DNA of 64,000 nt from Enterococcus wangshanyuanii (GTDB lineage: Bacteria > Bacillota > Bacilli > Lactobacillales > Enterococcaceae): NCBI RefSeq assembly GCF_002197645.1, contig NZ_CP021874.1:62001-126000 (forward strand). The letters are read 5' to 3'. Positions 37,180 through 46,166 of this stretch are shown piece by piece; position 1 is the first letter of the stretch, and every line of letters starts with the position of its first letter. Both the position numbers and the translations under genes were made by a program. The notes under the pieces are model-generated. The model had not been told where the DNA came from. It was given only the letters and a program-made list of their open reading frames with translations, and made no database searches.

Positions 37180-38541
37180 GTGAATGAAGGACAGGAAATG
37201 GAAGAGCATTTCTCGCTGCTGCTAGAGACGCTGCAGAAACAGGAAATGACTGAGTTTCGCGAATTGTTTTTAGCACTTCACATTTATGAACAAGGACAAT
37301 TTTATCAATCGATCGATGAAGCAGATCGCAAACAAATCTATAGCTACTTATCACCAAAAGAGCTGGCGGATATGTTTGATGTGATCGAAGAAGATAATGA
37401 AAACATGAAAGATTATATCGCTGAGATGCGTCCAAGCTATGCAGCTGAAATGTTATCAGAGATGTATACAGATAATGCGGTCGACTTATTGAATAAGCTG
37501 GATAAAAGCCAAAAGGCTAAATATCTGAGCTTAATGAGTTCAGAAGATGCCGGTGAGATCAAAGAGCTGCTTCATTATGAAGATGACACGGCTGGGGCGA
37601 TCATGACCACTGAATTTGTTTCGATCGTGGCTAATCAAACGGTACGTTCAGCCATGTATGTGTTGAAAAATCAAGCAGATGTTGCGGAAACTATCTATTA
37701 TGTGTATGTTGTCGATCAGGAAAATCATTTAGTCGGAGTTATTTCTTTGCGTGATTTGATCGTGAATGATGATGATACAATGATTTCTGATGTTTTAAGT
37801 GAGCGGGTAATTTCGGTTCATGTGGGAGACGACCAAGAAGATGTGGCACAAACGATTCGTGACTATGACTTTCTGGCACTGCCGGTCACAGATTATGATG
37901 ATCATTTATTAGGGATCGTTACCGTTGATGATATCATTGACGTTATCGATGATGAGGCTGCCAGTGATTACTCTGGTTTGGCAGGGGTCAACGTAGAAGA
38001 AGTCAGTGAAAATCCATTTAAAGCTGCCTCAAAACGTCTCCCATGGTTGATTACACTATTATTTTTGGGAATGTCTACAGCAACATTGATCAGCCATTAT
38101 GAAGAATTAGTTAGTGAAGCAAGTATTTTGGCTGTATTCATTTCATTGATCACAGGAACGGCAGGTAATGCTGGCACGCAATCATTGGCGGTTGCCGTTA
38201 GGCGGCTTGCAGTTTCAGATGAAAAAGATAATAGCTTTACACGTTTGATCATCAGTGAAGTATTAACTGGTTTAGTGACAGGTGCTGTAACTGGGGTTTC
38301 AATTTTTGTTGTTGTGGGCATTTGGCAGCATAATTTTCCACTTGGCTTTGTGATTGGCATGGCAATGCTTTGTGCGATCACTGTTGCGAATTTAGCTGGA
38401 AGCTTGATTCCTATGCTGATGGATAAATTGGGTTTCGATCCTGCAGTTGCCAGCGGTCCATTTATTACGACCTTGAGTGATTTGACTAGTGTACTGATTT
38501 ATTTTAATATAGCAAGTTTGTTCATGCAGTATTTTGTCTAA
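37180..38541 (+). CDS. mgtE: Magnesium transporter MgtE
   Basis: A 453-residue Mg2+ channel/transporter. The N-terminal helical domain (residues ~15-130) and two CBS domains (~135-255) form the Mg2+ sensor, and five transmembrane helices (~285-450) form the pore, with the conserved TGTAGNAGTQS loop and a final PF(I)TT segment. The start is GTG at 37180 with AAAGGAG eight bases upstream; the ATG two bases earlier runs straight into TGA. Last gene of the relQ operon. A nearby terminator ends the transcript. Confidence 0.93.
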   Translation: MNEGQEMEEHFSLLLETLQKQEMTEFRELFLALHIYEQGQFYQSIDEADRKQIYSYLSPKELADMFDVIEEDNENMKDYIAEMRPSYAAEMLSEMYTDNAVDLLNKLDKSQKAKYLSLMSSEDAGEIKELLHYEDDTAGAIMTTEFVSIVANQTVRSAMYVLKNQADVAETIYYVYVVDQENHLVGVISLRDLIVNDDDTMISDVLSERVISVHVGDDQEDVAQTIRDYDFLALPVTDYDDHLLGIVTVDDIIDVIDDEAASDYSGLAGVNVEEVSENPFKAASKRLPWLITLLFLGMSTATLISHYEELVSEASILAVFISLITGTAGNAGTQSLAVAVRRLAVSDEKDNSFTRLIISEVLTGLVTGAVTGVSIFVVVGIWQHNFPLGFVIGMAMLCAITVANLAGSLIPMLMDKLGFDPAVASGPFITTLSDLTSVLIYFNIASLFMQYFV

Positions 38542-38580
38542 AGAAGATTCAATCATTTGATATAAGATTTATTAGTTAAA

Positions 38581-38608
38581 ACATACTCAAAAATGGGTGT
38601 GTTTTTTT
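38581..38608 (+). terminator. mgtE operon terminator
   Basis: ACATACTC (38581-38588) pairs with GGGTGTGT (38595-38602) through G-U pairs, followed by seven T. Confidence 0.65.
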
Positions 38609-38615
38609 GATTGAT

Positions 38616-38663
38616 TTGACAAAAAAATTGGGATACAGTAAGATACATACTAACGGTATGTAT
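38616..38663 (+). promoter_or_regulatory. tetR promoter and operator
   Basis: TTGACA (38616-38621) and TAAGAT (38639-38644), 17-bp spacing. The inverted repeat ATACATAC-TAACG-GTATGTAT (38643-38663) overlaps the -10 and start site. An almost identical copy precedes the next gene. Confidence 0.8.
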
Positions 38664-38675
38664 AGGAGTGAATAA

Positions 38676-39314
38676 ATGGCACGGAATAAATATCCTGAAG
38701 AAACAGTGAAAAAAATTTTGGATGTATCAGAACAACTTTTTATAGAAAAGGGATATGATCATACCACTGTTCAAGATATTGTTGATAACTTGGGAGGCTT
38801 GACTAAAGGGGTAATTTACCATCATTTTAAATCTAAAGAAGAGATCTTCAATACGATCTTAGAAAAACGATATACTGTCGATATCAATAAGCAAATTCAA
38901 TCACTAGAAGGAATCAGCGGGTTTGAAAAAATCAAACAAATCAATAGAATCAGTCTACGATCCTTGGAACATCAAAAATTAGCCTTCTCGGCGAAATCTT
39001 TGATCACAGATCCTAGGGTGATTGGAGAGTTGTATATAGAAGCATTTAAAAAAACGATCCCTTACCTTCGAGGAGTCATTGAAGAAGGGATTCAAGATGG
39101 TTCTATCTCAACTCAATATCCTCAAGAAACCGCTGAGCTGATCGTTCTTTCAACGAATATGTGGTTAGCGCCTTCTTTTTATAAAATGGATGAAGAAGAA
39201 CTTTTAAACAAATTGAACTTTTTTAAACAGCTATATGAAGGGGTCAATTTTCCGTTGATCGATGATGAATATATTCAAGATGTCGTTACTATGTTTAGAG
39301 TAGTTAAAGAATAA
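38676..39314 (+). CDS. TetR family transcriptional regulator
   Basis: A 212-residue repressor. The helix-turn-helix covers residues ~25-55, with the family's GLTKGVIYHHFKSKEEIF segment. The rest is a helical ligand domain with no recognisable ligand. It should bind the perfect 8+5+8 inverted repeat at its own promoter and the copy upstream of the following small membrane protein. AGGAGTG ribosome binding site. Confidence 0.88.
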   Translation: MARNKYPEETVKKILDVSEQLFIEKGYDHTTVQDIVDNLGGLTKGVIYHHFKSKEEIFNTILEKRYTVDINKQIQSLEGISGFEKIKQINRISLRSLEHQKLAFSAKSLITDPRVIGELYIEAFKKTIPYLRGVIEEGIQDGSISTQYPQETAELIVLSTNMWLAPSFYKMDEEELLNKLNFFKQLYEGVNFPLIDDEYIQDVVTMFRVVKE

Positions 39315-39344
39315 AGATGCCAGGAGCATTTTTATTTTTAATAT

Positions 39345-39365
39345 ATACATACTAATAGTATGTAT
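39345..39365. promoter_or_regulatory. Second TetR operator
   Basis: ATACATAC-TAATA-GTATGTAT: both 8-bp arms are identical to those of the tetR operator, and only three of five spacer bases are shared by position. It lies 47 bases upstream of the small membrane protein gene. Confidence 0.8.
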
Positions 39366-39411
39366 GAGAACTTATTTTTTAGAGTAGGATAAAAATGAAG
39401 GAGGAAAAAGA

Positions 39412-39660
39412 ATGATCAATGAAGTAAACAGAAAAATCAACCAATTAAATAAAAAAGTGGGCAGTCAAATTCGAATCCCCGAATTGACTAAGCGAAGAAT
39501 GAATCAGAGTGCCTTGACAAATTTAGTGGCTGGTGGATTAATAGCAAGTGCAGGTATCATTTTTGAAAGAAAAGAACTATTTTTTTTAGGTGGTCTAGGA
39601 CTGGTAGGAAGTCTTGTGATGAGTATGGAAGCTAGTAACATCAAGAGTGATGAAGAGTAA
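39412..39660 (+). CDS. Small membrane protein, TetR-controlled, unknown function
   Basis: An 82-residue protein I do not recognise. The N-terminal ~30 residues are polar and basic, and two short hydrophobic segments (about residues 35-50 and 55-71) probably form a membrane hairpin, ending in an acidic tail. AAGGAGGAAAAAGA gives it one of the strongest ribosome binding sites in the window. A TetR operator precedes it and it directly follows tetR, so it is probably the main output of that repressor, perhaps in response to membrane stress (inference). Confidence 0.75.
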   Translation: MINEVNRKINQLNKKVGSQIRIPELTKRRMNQSALTNLVAGGLIASAGIIFERKELFFLGGLGLVGSLVMSMEASNIKSDEE

Positions 39661-39666
39661 AAGAGA

Positions 39667-39708
39667 AGAGACTGGAACAAACCTAAAAATCAGTTTGTTC
39701 CAGTCTCT
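39667..39708. terminator. Bidirectional terminator; palindromic repeat family member
   Basis: Perfect 16-bp stem (39667-39682 with 39693-39708); arms GAGACTGG...AAAC and GTTT...CCAGTCTC. No strong T-tract on the plus side. Confidence 0.75.
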
Positions 39709-39726
39709 AATCTCGAATGATCATAG

Positions 39727-39762
39727 AAAAAAAGCAGTGTATTCAGAAATAAACTGCTTTTG
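39727..39762 (-). terminator. cutC terminator
   Basis: AAAAGCAGT (39730-39738) pairs with ACTGCTTTT (39753-39761); on the minus strand it is followed by a T run. Confidence 0.75.
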
Positions 39763-39779
39763 TCTTATCTTTTTTTGGT

Positions 39780-40421
39780 TCATCCTACAATTTTTGTTCC
39801 GTGAGCTTCATTTACTTGCAGCGCATTGACAACAGTGTCTAAATTTTTATCTGAAATACCTCCGCCAGGGAGAATAATGATTCGATCATTTGCGTAGGCG
39901 ATCAATTCTTTTAAATGAGCAAAATTGTCTTCAATTGGTGTTCCGCTAGGACCGCCATGCGTTAAGATTCGATGAACCTCATGATCCGCTAGCCAATCGA
40001 TAGCTTTGAATTGTTTTTCTTTCGGTAAGGCATCGAAAGCCATATGGAAGGTTATTTGTAAGCCTTCTGCAGTTTCGATCAACAGCTCCAAAGCATCCTC
40101 ATCAAGCCAGCCATCCTCTGTTAAACAGCCTAAAACGACACCGTCAGTGCCTATTTTTTTTGCTTCGATCAAGTCTGTATGCATGATCTTTAATTCGATA
40201 TCATTATAGACAAAATCCCCTCCGCGCGGTCTGATGATTGTCATCACAGGAACAGAATGTTCACCAGCATAAGCAATTACTTCTTCAATCACGCCTGTAC
40301 TTGGTGTTGTTCCGCCAACAGCAAGATTATCGCATAATTCGATACGGTTAGCACCGTTTCGGATAGCCATTGGGATATTTGTAAAATTCTCAGCACAAAA
40401 TTCTTTGATCATTGGTTCCAC
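39780..40421 (-). CDS. cutC: CutC family protein (copper homeostasis)
   Basis: A 213-residue TIM-barrel protein. Family motifs are KEFCAENF at the N terminus, ANRIELCDNLAVGGTTPS (residues ~23-40), VMTIIRPRGGDFVY (~60-73) and RILTHGGPSG (~151-160). CutC is linked to copper tolerance in E. faecalis and E. coli, though its enzymatic role is debated. It is a minus-strand single gene with its own promoter. Confidence 0.93.
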   Translation of the reverse strand: MEPMIKEFCAENFTNIPMAIRNGANRIELCDNLAVGGTTPSTGVIEEVIAYAGEHSVPVMTIIRPRGGDFVYNDIELKIMHTDLIEAKKIGTDGVVLGCLTEDGWLDEDALELLIETAEGLQITFHMAFDALPKEKQFKAIDWLADHEVHRILTHGGPSGTPIEDNFAHLKELIAYANDRIIILPGGGISDKNLDTVVNALQVNEAHGTKIVG

Positions 40422-40443
40422 TCCTCATTTTTGCTTCACAGGC

Positions 40444-40471
40444 ATTGTACCATAGTTCAGCGAGTTGCCAA
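40444..40471 (-). promoter_or_regulatory. cutC promoter
   Basis: On the minus strand, TTGGCA (40466-40471) and TACAAT (40444-40449), 16-bp spacing. Confidence 0.55.
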
Positions 40472-40551
40472 AGTGTTGTTCTCGTTGTAAGATGAGTAAC
40501 GAGAGTTTATGAAAGTGTAGTAGAACTTTTTGAAAGAATAGGAAGAAGTGT

Positions 40552-41397
40552 ATGTTAAAAAAAATTGAGGTAGCACGTAACTTTTTAGAAGAACATCAAC
40601 AACAATTTCTTTGTCCAGTTTGTCATGGACAGGTTCAGTTAAACGAATATAGCTTAACCTGTAAAATAGGGCATCGATTTGATCTTTCGAAAAAAGGAAC
40701 GATTTATTTTCTTTCTCATAGTATTCAAACAGAATACAGTAAAGAAATGTTAGAACCTCGTGGACGTATGATCAAAAGTGGAATGTATCGTCCGTTATTG
40801 GAAGAAATCAGTGAGCATATCGAGCCAACTGCCAGTGTGTTGGATGTGGGCTGCGGTGAAGGTAGTTTCTTATCGGAACTTAGTCGATTAGGTGTACATG
40901 GGTCGAAATTTGGCTTTGATATTTCTAAAGAGGGGATCTATTTAGCTAGTAGTCAAGTCGTTGATGCTTTTTGGTGTGTTGCTGATTTAACGAACTTGCC
41001 CTTTGCAGATCATTCAATGGATACGATCTTGAATATTTTTTCTCCGTCACACTACCAGGAATTTCAACGAGTCTTAACAAAGGATGGAGTCTTGGTCAAG
41101 GTGATACCAGAAGCGGATTATCTGAAAGAATTACGGGCTGCATTTTATCCAGAGGATGAACGGAAACAAACTTATTCAAATGAAAAAGTGTTAGCAAAAT
41201 TTACTAACGAAATGGATGTTTTGGTGAATGAAAGAATACGGTATACATTTGAAATACCGGAGGAAAATCGTTTGGATCTATTAGAGATGTCTCCTTTGGA
41301 ATGGGGCGCATCAGAACAAGTCAAAGAACAATTAAAAAAAGACCCGCTAAAAGAAATTACAATTGACGTCCGGATGTTAAAAGGGAAGGTGAAATAG
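40552..41397 (+). CDS. rlmA: 23S rRNA (guanine-N1)-methyltransferase RlmA-type
   Basis: A 281-residue methyltransferase for N1 of a guanine in 23S rRNA (G745 or G748). An N-terminal zinc ribbon, CPVC plus a later C and H (residues ~21-42), recognises the RNA. The SAM domain has motif I VLDVGCGEGSF (residues ~95-105) and GFDISKEGI. RlmA(II) relatives (TlrB) give tylosin resistance; which position is modified here cannot be told. It diverges from cutC. Confidence 0.85.
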   Translation: MLKKIEVARNFLEEHQQQFLCPVCHGQVQLNEYSLTCKIGHRFDLSKKGTIYFLSHSIQTEYSKEMLEPRGRMIKSGMYRPLLEEISEHIEPTASVLDVGCGEGSFLSELSRLGVHGSKFGFDISKEGIYLASSQVVDAFWCVADLTNLPFADHSMDTILNIFSPSHYQEFQRVLTKDGVLVKVIPEADYLKELRAAFYPEDERKQTYSNEKVLAKFTNEMDVLVNERIRYTFEIPEENRLDLLEMSPLEWGASEQVKEQLKKDPLKEITIDVRMLKGKVK

Positions 41398-41428
41398 CGC
41401 TTACATTTAGTTAATTTGCGAAAAGGTA

Positions 41429-41457
41429 TTGCAAAGCTCTAATATTGGTGTTATATT
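41429..41457 (+). promoter_or_regulatory. trmL promoter
   Basis: TTGCAA (41429-41434) and TATATT (41452-41457), 17-bp spacing. Transcription would start near 41464, giving a leader of about 175 bases. Confidence 0.7.
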
Positions 41458-41482
41458 ACATACAAGTTGTTTTTTCATTGGT

Positions 41483-41577
41483 TTTTATCAGGTTCCTGTT
41501 CTGATAAAAGTTAGTGAGAAGAGCTTCACTAACGTAACGACTCGCAGTGATTGACACCGAGGCGGTACGTTTTTTTT
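41483..41577 (+). ncRNA. Structured attenuator leader of trmL (resembles the 23S-methyl RNA motif)
   Basis: Three consecutive hairpins: P1 TTTTATCAG (41483-41491) with CTGATAAAA (41501-41509); P2 GTTAGTGA (41510-41517) with TCACTAAC (41526-41533); and P3, an imperfect terminator stem (41532-41544 with 41558-41570, inner GTG/CAC) followed by eight T. A terminator inside the leader means trmL expression requires readthrough. From memory, the '23S-methyl' RNA motif of Lactobacillales precedes genes annotated as rRNA methylases and ends in such a terminator; I could not check the alignment. Confidence 0.6.
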
Positions 41578-41638
41578 ATGCCGATAATTAATAAAAAAAG
41601 TAAAATTTATGTCATTCAATTGAAAGGAAATTGTAATT

Positions 41639-42145
41639 ATGACCAACCATATTGTCTTATTTGAACCACAAATTCCGGCAAATACTGGAAATATTGCTCG
41701 GACATGTGCCGCAACGAACTCTCCTTTACATCTCATCGAGCCGTTAGGTTTCTCAACAGATGACAAACACCTGAAACGTGCAGGATTAGATTATTGGAAT
41801 GATGTGAATATTATGTACCATAAAGATTTGGCTGCATTTTTGAATCACTTAGGAGAACAACCGCTGCATTTGATCACAAAATTTGCGAATCGGACGTATA
41901 GCGAAGTGGATTACACAGATGAAAAAGATCATTATTTTATGTTTGGGAAAGAAACTACAGGATTGCCTGAAGAATTTATGCGGGAGAATACAGAAAAATG
42001 TTTACGTATTCCGATGAATGATGAGCATGTCCGTTCATTAAACTTGTCCAATACGGTAGCATTAGTCGTTTATGAAGCACTGCGGCAGCAAAATTTTCCT
42101 CAATTGGAATTACAGCATCATTATGAGAATGATAAGATCGATTAA
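41639..42145 (+). CDS. trmL: tRNA (cytidine(34)-2'-O)-methyltransferase TrmL
   Basis: A 168-residue SPOUT (trefoil-knot) methyltransferase that methylates the wobble ribose of tRNA-Leu isoacceptors; older annotation calls it rRNA methylase CspR. Motif 1 is [16 protein letters not shown] (residues ~9-24), motif 2 FGKETTGLP (~100-108) and motif 3 [20 protein letters not shown], quoted by its core RSLNLSN. GAAAGGAAA precedes the ATG. It is preceded by the structured leader and followed by a bidirectional hairpin. Confidence 0.92.
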   Translation: MTNHIVLFEPQIPANTGNIARTCAATNSPLHLIEPLGFSTDDKHLKRAGLDYWNDVNIMYHKDLAAFLNHLGEQPLHLITKFANRTYSEVDYTDEKDHYFMFGKETTGLPEEFMRENTEKCLRIPMNDEHVRSLNLSNTVALVVYEALRQQNFPQLELQHHYENDKID

Positions 42146-42148
42146 CAT

Positions 42149-42187
42149 GAGTCCGGAAAAAACTATTTTCTAGTTTTTTCCGGACTC
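42149..42187. terminator. Bidirectional terminator; palindromic repeat family member
   Basis: Perfect 16-bp stem (42149-42164 with 42172-42187); arms GAGTCCGG...AAACT and AGTTT...CCGGACTC. Confidence 0.88.
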
Positions 42188-42239
42188 TAATTCTTAATAA
42201 ACGGTGTTCGAGCCTAAGCGATTTTTATCGCATCTTGGA

Positions 42240-42620
42240 TTATTCATGAAGCTCTAATGGCAAGCCATCAGGATCAAAGAAAAAGGTCATTTTTTCTCCA
42301 GTAAAAGTGTCTGTTCGAATGGGTTCACAGTCGATCTCTTTGCTTTTCAAATCTGCGATAACTTCTTCAATATTCGTCACTTTAAACGCTAGGTGTCTTA
42401 AGCCTAATGCTTCTGGGTAAGAGGGACGTTTTGGATAGTCTGAAGAAATAAATAACTCCAGTTCATATACGCCTAATTTTAAATCAAGCTTGATATCGTT
42501 TTTATCTTCTCTATGGTTTTCGCGAATGATCTGAAAACCCAGTTTGTTTACATAGAATTCGATCGTCTGCTCATAATTTGAACAGTTGATCGCAATATGA
42601 TGAATGGTTGTTAAAAACAA
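42240..42620 (-). CDS. VOC family protein (glyoxalase/bleomycin-resistance fold)
   Basis: A 126-residue VOC-superfamily protein with two beta-alpha-beta-beta-beta modules. Metal ligands probably include the His in IHHIAINCS near the N terminus, the His in GLRHLAFKV in the middle and the Glu in GLPLELHE at the C terminus, the pattern of metal-dependent lyases such as glyoxalase I. Substrate unknown. AAGGAGGCATTCCC ribosome binding site. Confidence 0.82.
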   Translation of the reverse strand: MFLTTIHHIAINCSNYEQTIEFYVNKLGFQIIRENHREDKNDIKLDLKLGVYELELFISSDYPKRPSYPEALGLRHLAFKVTNIEEVIADLKSKEIDCEPIRTDTFTGEKMTFFFDPDGLPLELHE

Positions 42621-42772
42621 GGGAATGCCTCCTTCAAATGGGTTGATCGTGCGTCTCTCATTATACGCTATTTTTCTAGAGAAAACCTTAGAGGTGAATG
42701 GAATTTTTATAATGAAAATGATACACTAGTTAAGATAATCAATATTATAGGATCAAGGGAGTAGTCAAAAGA

Positions 42773-43399
42773 ATGAAATTATACTTTACTCGGCATGGCA
42801 AAACAGAATGGAATCAGGAATTACGTTTTCAAGGTATGACAGGTGATTCGCCATTGTTGCCAACGAGTTATGAAGAGATAAAATTACTAGGTCAGCAAAT
42901 CAAAGATGTGCCGTTTGAAAAAATTTTTTCTAGTACATCTTTACGTGCCAGAAAAACAGCTGAAGGAATTCAAGAAGTATTAGCCTCTCCAGTTGAGATC
43001 GTCTATACTGATGAGCTGAAAGAGCTGGGGTTAGGTCAGCTTGAAGGTCAATTGATTGCTGAAATGCGAAAGAGGTACGCTGAACAAATGGATCACATGC
43101 GTTACCAATTAGATAAATATGATCCAAGTGTTTTTCAAGGAGAACCGATCGAACAGGCGATTTCAAGAATTTCATCTGTTGTCGAAAATGCAGTTGATTC
43201 GGGTGTTGGTCCTTATTTATTCGTAGGTCATGGGGCATCAATGACTGCGGCGATCCAATCTCTAGCAGGCAAAGAGTTAGCCGATTTACGTAGCATGGGC
43301 GGTTTAAAAAATAATAGTTTGTCGATTTTAGAAACTTCTGATTCTGAGGATCAAAGCTATCATTTGAAATTATGGAACGATGATTCCTTTTTACAATAA
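42773..43399 (+). CDS. Histidine phosphatase family protein
   Basis: A 208-residue phosphatase of the phosphoglycerate mutase-like family. The catalytic RHG is in FTRHGKTEWN (residues 4-13), and the second His is in FVGHGASM (residues ~149-156). Probably a cofactor-independent-size phosphatase rather than a glycolytic mutase because of length. GGGAG precedes the ATG. It ends 32 bases before recD2 and may be co-transcribed with it. Confidence 0.85.
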   Translation: MKLYFTRHGKTEWNQELRFQGMTGDSPLLPTSYEEIKLLGQQIKDVPFEKIFSSTSLRARKTAEGIQEVLASPVEIVYTDELKELGLGQLEGQLIAEMRKRYAEQMDHMRYQLDKYDPSVFQGEPIEQAISRISSVVENAVDSGVGPYLFVGHGASMTAAIQSLAGKELADLRSMGGLKNNSLSILETSDSEDQSYHLKLWNDDSFLQ

Positions 43400-43431
43400 C
43401 ATTATTTTTGAAAGAAAGCGGGGGCAAACCG

Positions 43432-46011
43432 ATGGAAACACTATTTGGAGAAGAAAAAGAATACGTTGTAGGGCATGTCCAAGCGATTTTTTTTCAAAAC
43501 CCCAGCAACTTTTATAAAGTATTATTAGTGAAGATCACGGATACAAATACCGATTATTTAGAAAAAGAAATTGTGACCACTGGCAGTTTTGGTCAGATAC
43601 AAGAAGAAGAAATCTATCGCTTTTTTGGCCATTTTGTCGATCATCCTAGATATGGTCGTCAATTTCAAGTAGATAACTATCAGCAGGAACGACCGACTTC
43701 AGCAAATGGTGTCGTCAATTATTTATCCAGTGAAAAATTTCCGGGGATCGGTAAACGCACCGCTGAAAAAATTGTCGAGATACTAGGTGAAGATGCCATT
43801 GATCGAATCATTGCAACACCGGATGTACTAGAGGAAGTTCCACAGTTGAACGAAAAAAAACGGCAGACGATCATTGAAACGATTCGGTTGAATCACGGGA
43901 TGGAGCAAGTGATCGTAGGCTTGAATCGCTATGGTTTCGGGAGTCAGCTGTCATTTTCAATTTATCAAACCTATAAAGAAGAAACGCTGGATATCATTCA
44001 TGAAAACCCCTATCAATTAGTTGAAGATATTGAAGGAATTGGGTTTAAACGTGCAGATACGATCGCGGAACAATTGGGGATCGAAGCCGATTCTGAAAAA
44101 CGTATTCGAGCGGCGATCACTCATGAGATTTTTCAACATTCAGTACGTTCTGGAAACACATATGTTGAAGCTGAAACATTATTGCAAGAAACGATCAATA
44201 CACTTGAATCCAGCCGTCCATTCGAGATTTCGATGGATGTAGTTGCGGAACAAATCATTCATTTAGTAGAGGAAAGTAAAATCCAGCAAGAAGGAACAAA
44301 GCTTTTTGAAAATAGTCTCTATTTTTCAGAATGGGGCATTGGGACATCTGTGCAACGATTGCTTTCACGCAAAAAAACGATCAAGTACGACAAGAAAGAT
44401 GTCGAAAAAAATATTCGGATGATCGAAAAACGTTTGGGGATCTCATATGGAGATTCTCAACAGGCAGCTATCGAAGAAGCGATCAAATCTCCTTTATTTA
44501 TTTTAACTGGAGGACCTGGGACTGGGAAAACAACGGTTATCAATGGGATCGTTTCATTGTTTGCGGAGTTGAATGGCTTGTCTTTAGATATCAAAGATTA
44601 CACGCAGGATATGTTTCCCATTTTACTTGCAGCACCTACAGGAAGAGCGGCTAAACGGATGAACGAGACGACAGGTCTGCCGGCAAGTACGATTCATCGT
44701 TTGCTTGGCTTGACTGGTCGGGAAAAAAATCCCAGCATGTCTGCTAAGGAGCTGGAAGGCGGGCTATTGATCATCGATGAAATGTCGATGGTCGATACTT
44801 GGTTAGCCAATACGTTGTTCAAAGCGATCCCAACGAATATGCAAGTTATTTTTGTAGGAGATAAAGATCAACTGCCTTCTGTTGGACCAGGTCAAGTCTT
44901 GCACGACTTATTACAGATCAATGAAATTCCTAAAACGGAGCTGACAGAAATCTATCGTCAAGGAGATGGCTCAAGTATCATCCCTTTAGCTCATGAAATC
45001 AAACAAGGAAAACTACCGCAAGATTTTACTGTGAATCAAAAGGATCGTTCCTTTTTCCCAAGTGATGTGTATCATATTGAAAATTATGTTCGGCAAATTG
45101 TGACCAAGGCAAAAGCTAAAGGTTTTTCGCCGCAGGATATTCAATTGTTAGCGCCGATGTATCGTGGCGCTGCAGGAATTGACGCATTGAATAAAATGAT
45201 GCAGGAAATATTCAATCCGAATGATGGTTCAAAAAAAGAAGTAAAATGGAATGAATCGGTGTACCGAATTGGTGATAAAGTACTGCATTTAGTCAATACT
45301 CCAGAATTAAATGTGTTTAATGGCGATATGGGTGAGATCGTTGGAATCATTTTGGCAAAAGATTCAGAAGACAAAGTAGACGAATTAGTGATTCAGTTTG
45401 ATAATAATGAAGTGAGCTACAAACGAAATGAATGGAATAAGATTACACTGTCGTATTGTTGTTCGATTCATAAAGCACAGGGTAGTGAATTTAAAATGGT
45501 CATTTTACCAATGGTGCATCAATATCATCGAATGCTCCAACGAAATCTGCTATATACTGCTGTCACCCGGAGTAAGGAAATTTTGATTTTGCTGGGTGAA
45601 GTTCAAGCTTTTTCGACCTGTGTCACACATGAATCAGCGAGTCGTTTGACGATGTTGAAAGAACGGATCACAAGCGCTGATGATATGACATTGACTGTCA
45701 GAATGCAGCTGGAAGCTTATGAAGAAGGACTAAGTGAGGAATCACCATTTTCAGACACTCATGAAAATAAATCTGTTGCCTACGAAGAAGTCAAAGAGAA
45801 AAAGGCCTCTGTTGTAGAAGAGAAAGTAGAACCGATCACCACGAAACCAAAAGTAGAAGAATTGTCTCTATTTGCCCAGCCTGATGAGGAAATAGAGGAA
45901 CAGGTGGCGTTAGAAATCGAACGTCTGTTAACGCCAGCATTAGTTCAAGAGCAATCGATCGATCCAATGATCGGTATGAAAAATACGACGCCGTATGATT
46001 TTATGAAATAA
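43432..46011 (+). CDS. recD2: ATP-dependent DNA helicase RecD2
   Basis: An 859-residue SF1B 5'-3' helicase of the stand-alone RecD2 type, acting in mismatch repair and fork restart. An OB-like N-terminal region and helix-hairpin-helix repeats (FPGIGKRTAEKI, IEGIGFKRADTIAEQ) precede the motor. The motor has Walker A GGPGTGKTT (residues ~360-368), motif II IIDEMSMVD, GDKDQLPSVGPG and the C-terminal YTAVTRS. The acidic C-terminal tail ends at 46011. I start at 43432 with GCGGGGG upstream rather than the TTG at 43408. Confidence 0.95.
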   Translation: METLFGEEKEYVVGHVQAIFFQNPSNFYKVLLVKITDTNTDYLEKEIVTTGSFGQIQEEEIYRFFGHFVDHPRYGRQFQVDNYQQERPTSANGVVNYLSSEKFPGIGKRTAEKIVEILGEDAIDRIIATPDVLEEVPQLNEKKRQTIIETIRLNHGMEQVIVGLNRYGFGSQLSFSIYQTYKEETLDIIHENPYQLVEDIEGIGFKRADTIAEQLGIEADSEKRIRAAITHEIFQHSVRSGNTYVEAETLLQETINTLESSRPFEISMDVVAEQIIHLVEESKIQQEGTKLFENSLYFSEWGIGTSVQRLLSRKKTIKYDKKDVEKNIRMIEKRLGISYGDSQQAAIEEAIKSPLFILTGGPGTGKTTVINGIVSLFAELNGLSLDIKDYTQDMFPILLAAPTGRAAKRMNETTGLPASTIHRLLGLTGREKNPSMSAKELEGGLLIIDEMSMVDTWLANTLFKAIPTNMQVIFVGDKDQLPSVGPGQVLHDLLQINEIPKTELTEIYRQGDGSSIIPLAHEIKQGKLPQDFTVNQKDRSFFPSDVYHIENYVRQIVTKAKAKGFSPQDIQLLAPMYRGAAGIDALNKMMQEIFNPNDGSKKEVKWNESVYRIGDKVLHLVNTPELNVFNGDMGEIVGIILAKDSEDKVDELVIQFDNNEVSYKRNEWNKITLSYCCSIHKAQGSEFKMVILPMVHQYHRMLQRNLLYTAVTRSKEILILLGEVQAFSTCVTHESASRLTMLKERITSADDMTLTVRMQLEAYEEGLSEESPFSDTHENKSVAYEEVKEKKASVVEEKVEPITTKPKVEELSLFAQPDEEIEEQVALEIERLLTPALVQEQSIDPMIGMKNTTPYDFMK

Positions 46012-46016
46012 TAAAA

Positions 46017-46062
46017 AATGAAATGCCCCTCAAAAATCTAATTTTTGAGGGGCATTTCATTT
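46017..46062. terminator. Bidirectional terminator after recD2
   Basis: A perfect stem of at least 17 bp (AAATGCCCCTCAAAAAT with its complement, 46021-46037 and 46041-46057). Confidence 0.85.
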
Positions 46063-46166
46063 GAAAGACTTAAAGGGAATACATCTTGTTAGTGGAACTA
46101 AATCATCCTAACAACAAATTTCCTAGTATTACATGCTTCAAATTTTTTAGATAGGATAATTCTATT

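Noticed and set aside
41532..41577. The end of the trmL leader (ACACCGAGGCGGTACG plus T run) looks like the tail of a Cas9 tracrRNA
   Set aside because: No anti-repeat to the array at 52680 and no type II repeat or cas9 nearby; the stem works better as an attenuator terminator for trmL.
41464..41577. T-box leader upstream of trmL
   Set aside because: The AGGGTGGNACCGCG T-box sequence and specifier-loop architecture are absent, and trmL is not an amino-acid gene.
42930..43427. 165-residue ORF opposite the histidine phosphatase gene
   Set aside because: Shadow of a well-supported gene, with no ribosome binding site or recognisable domain.
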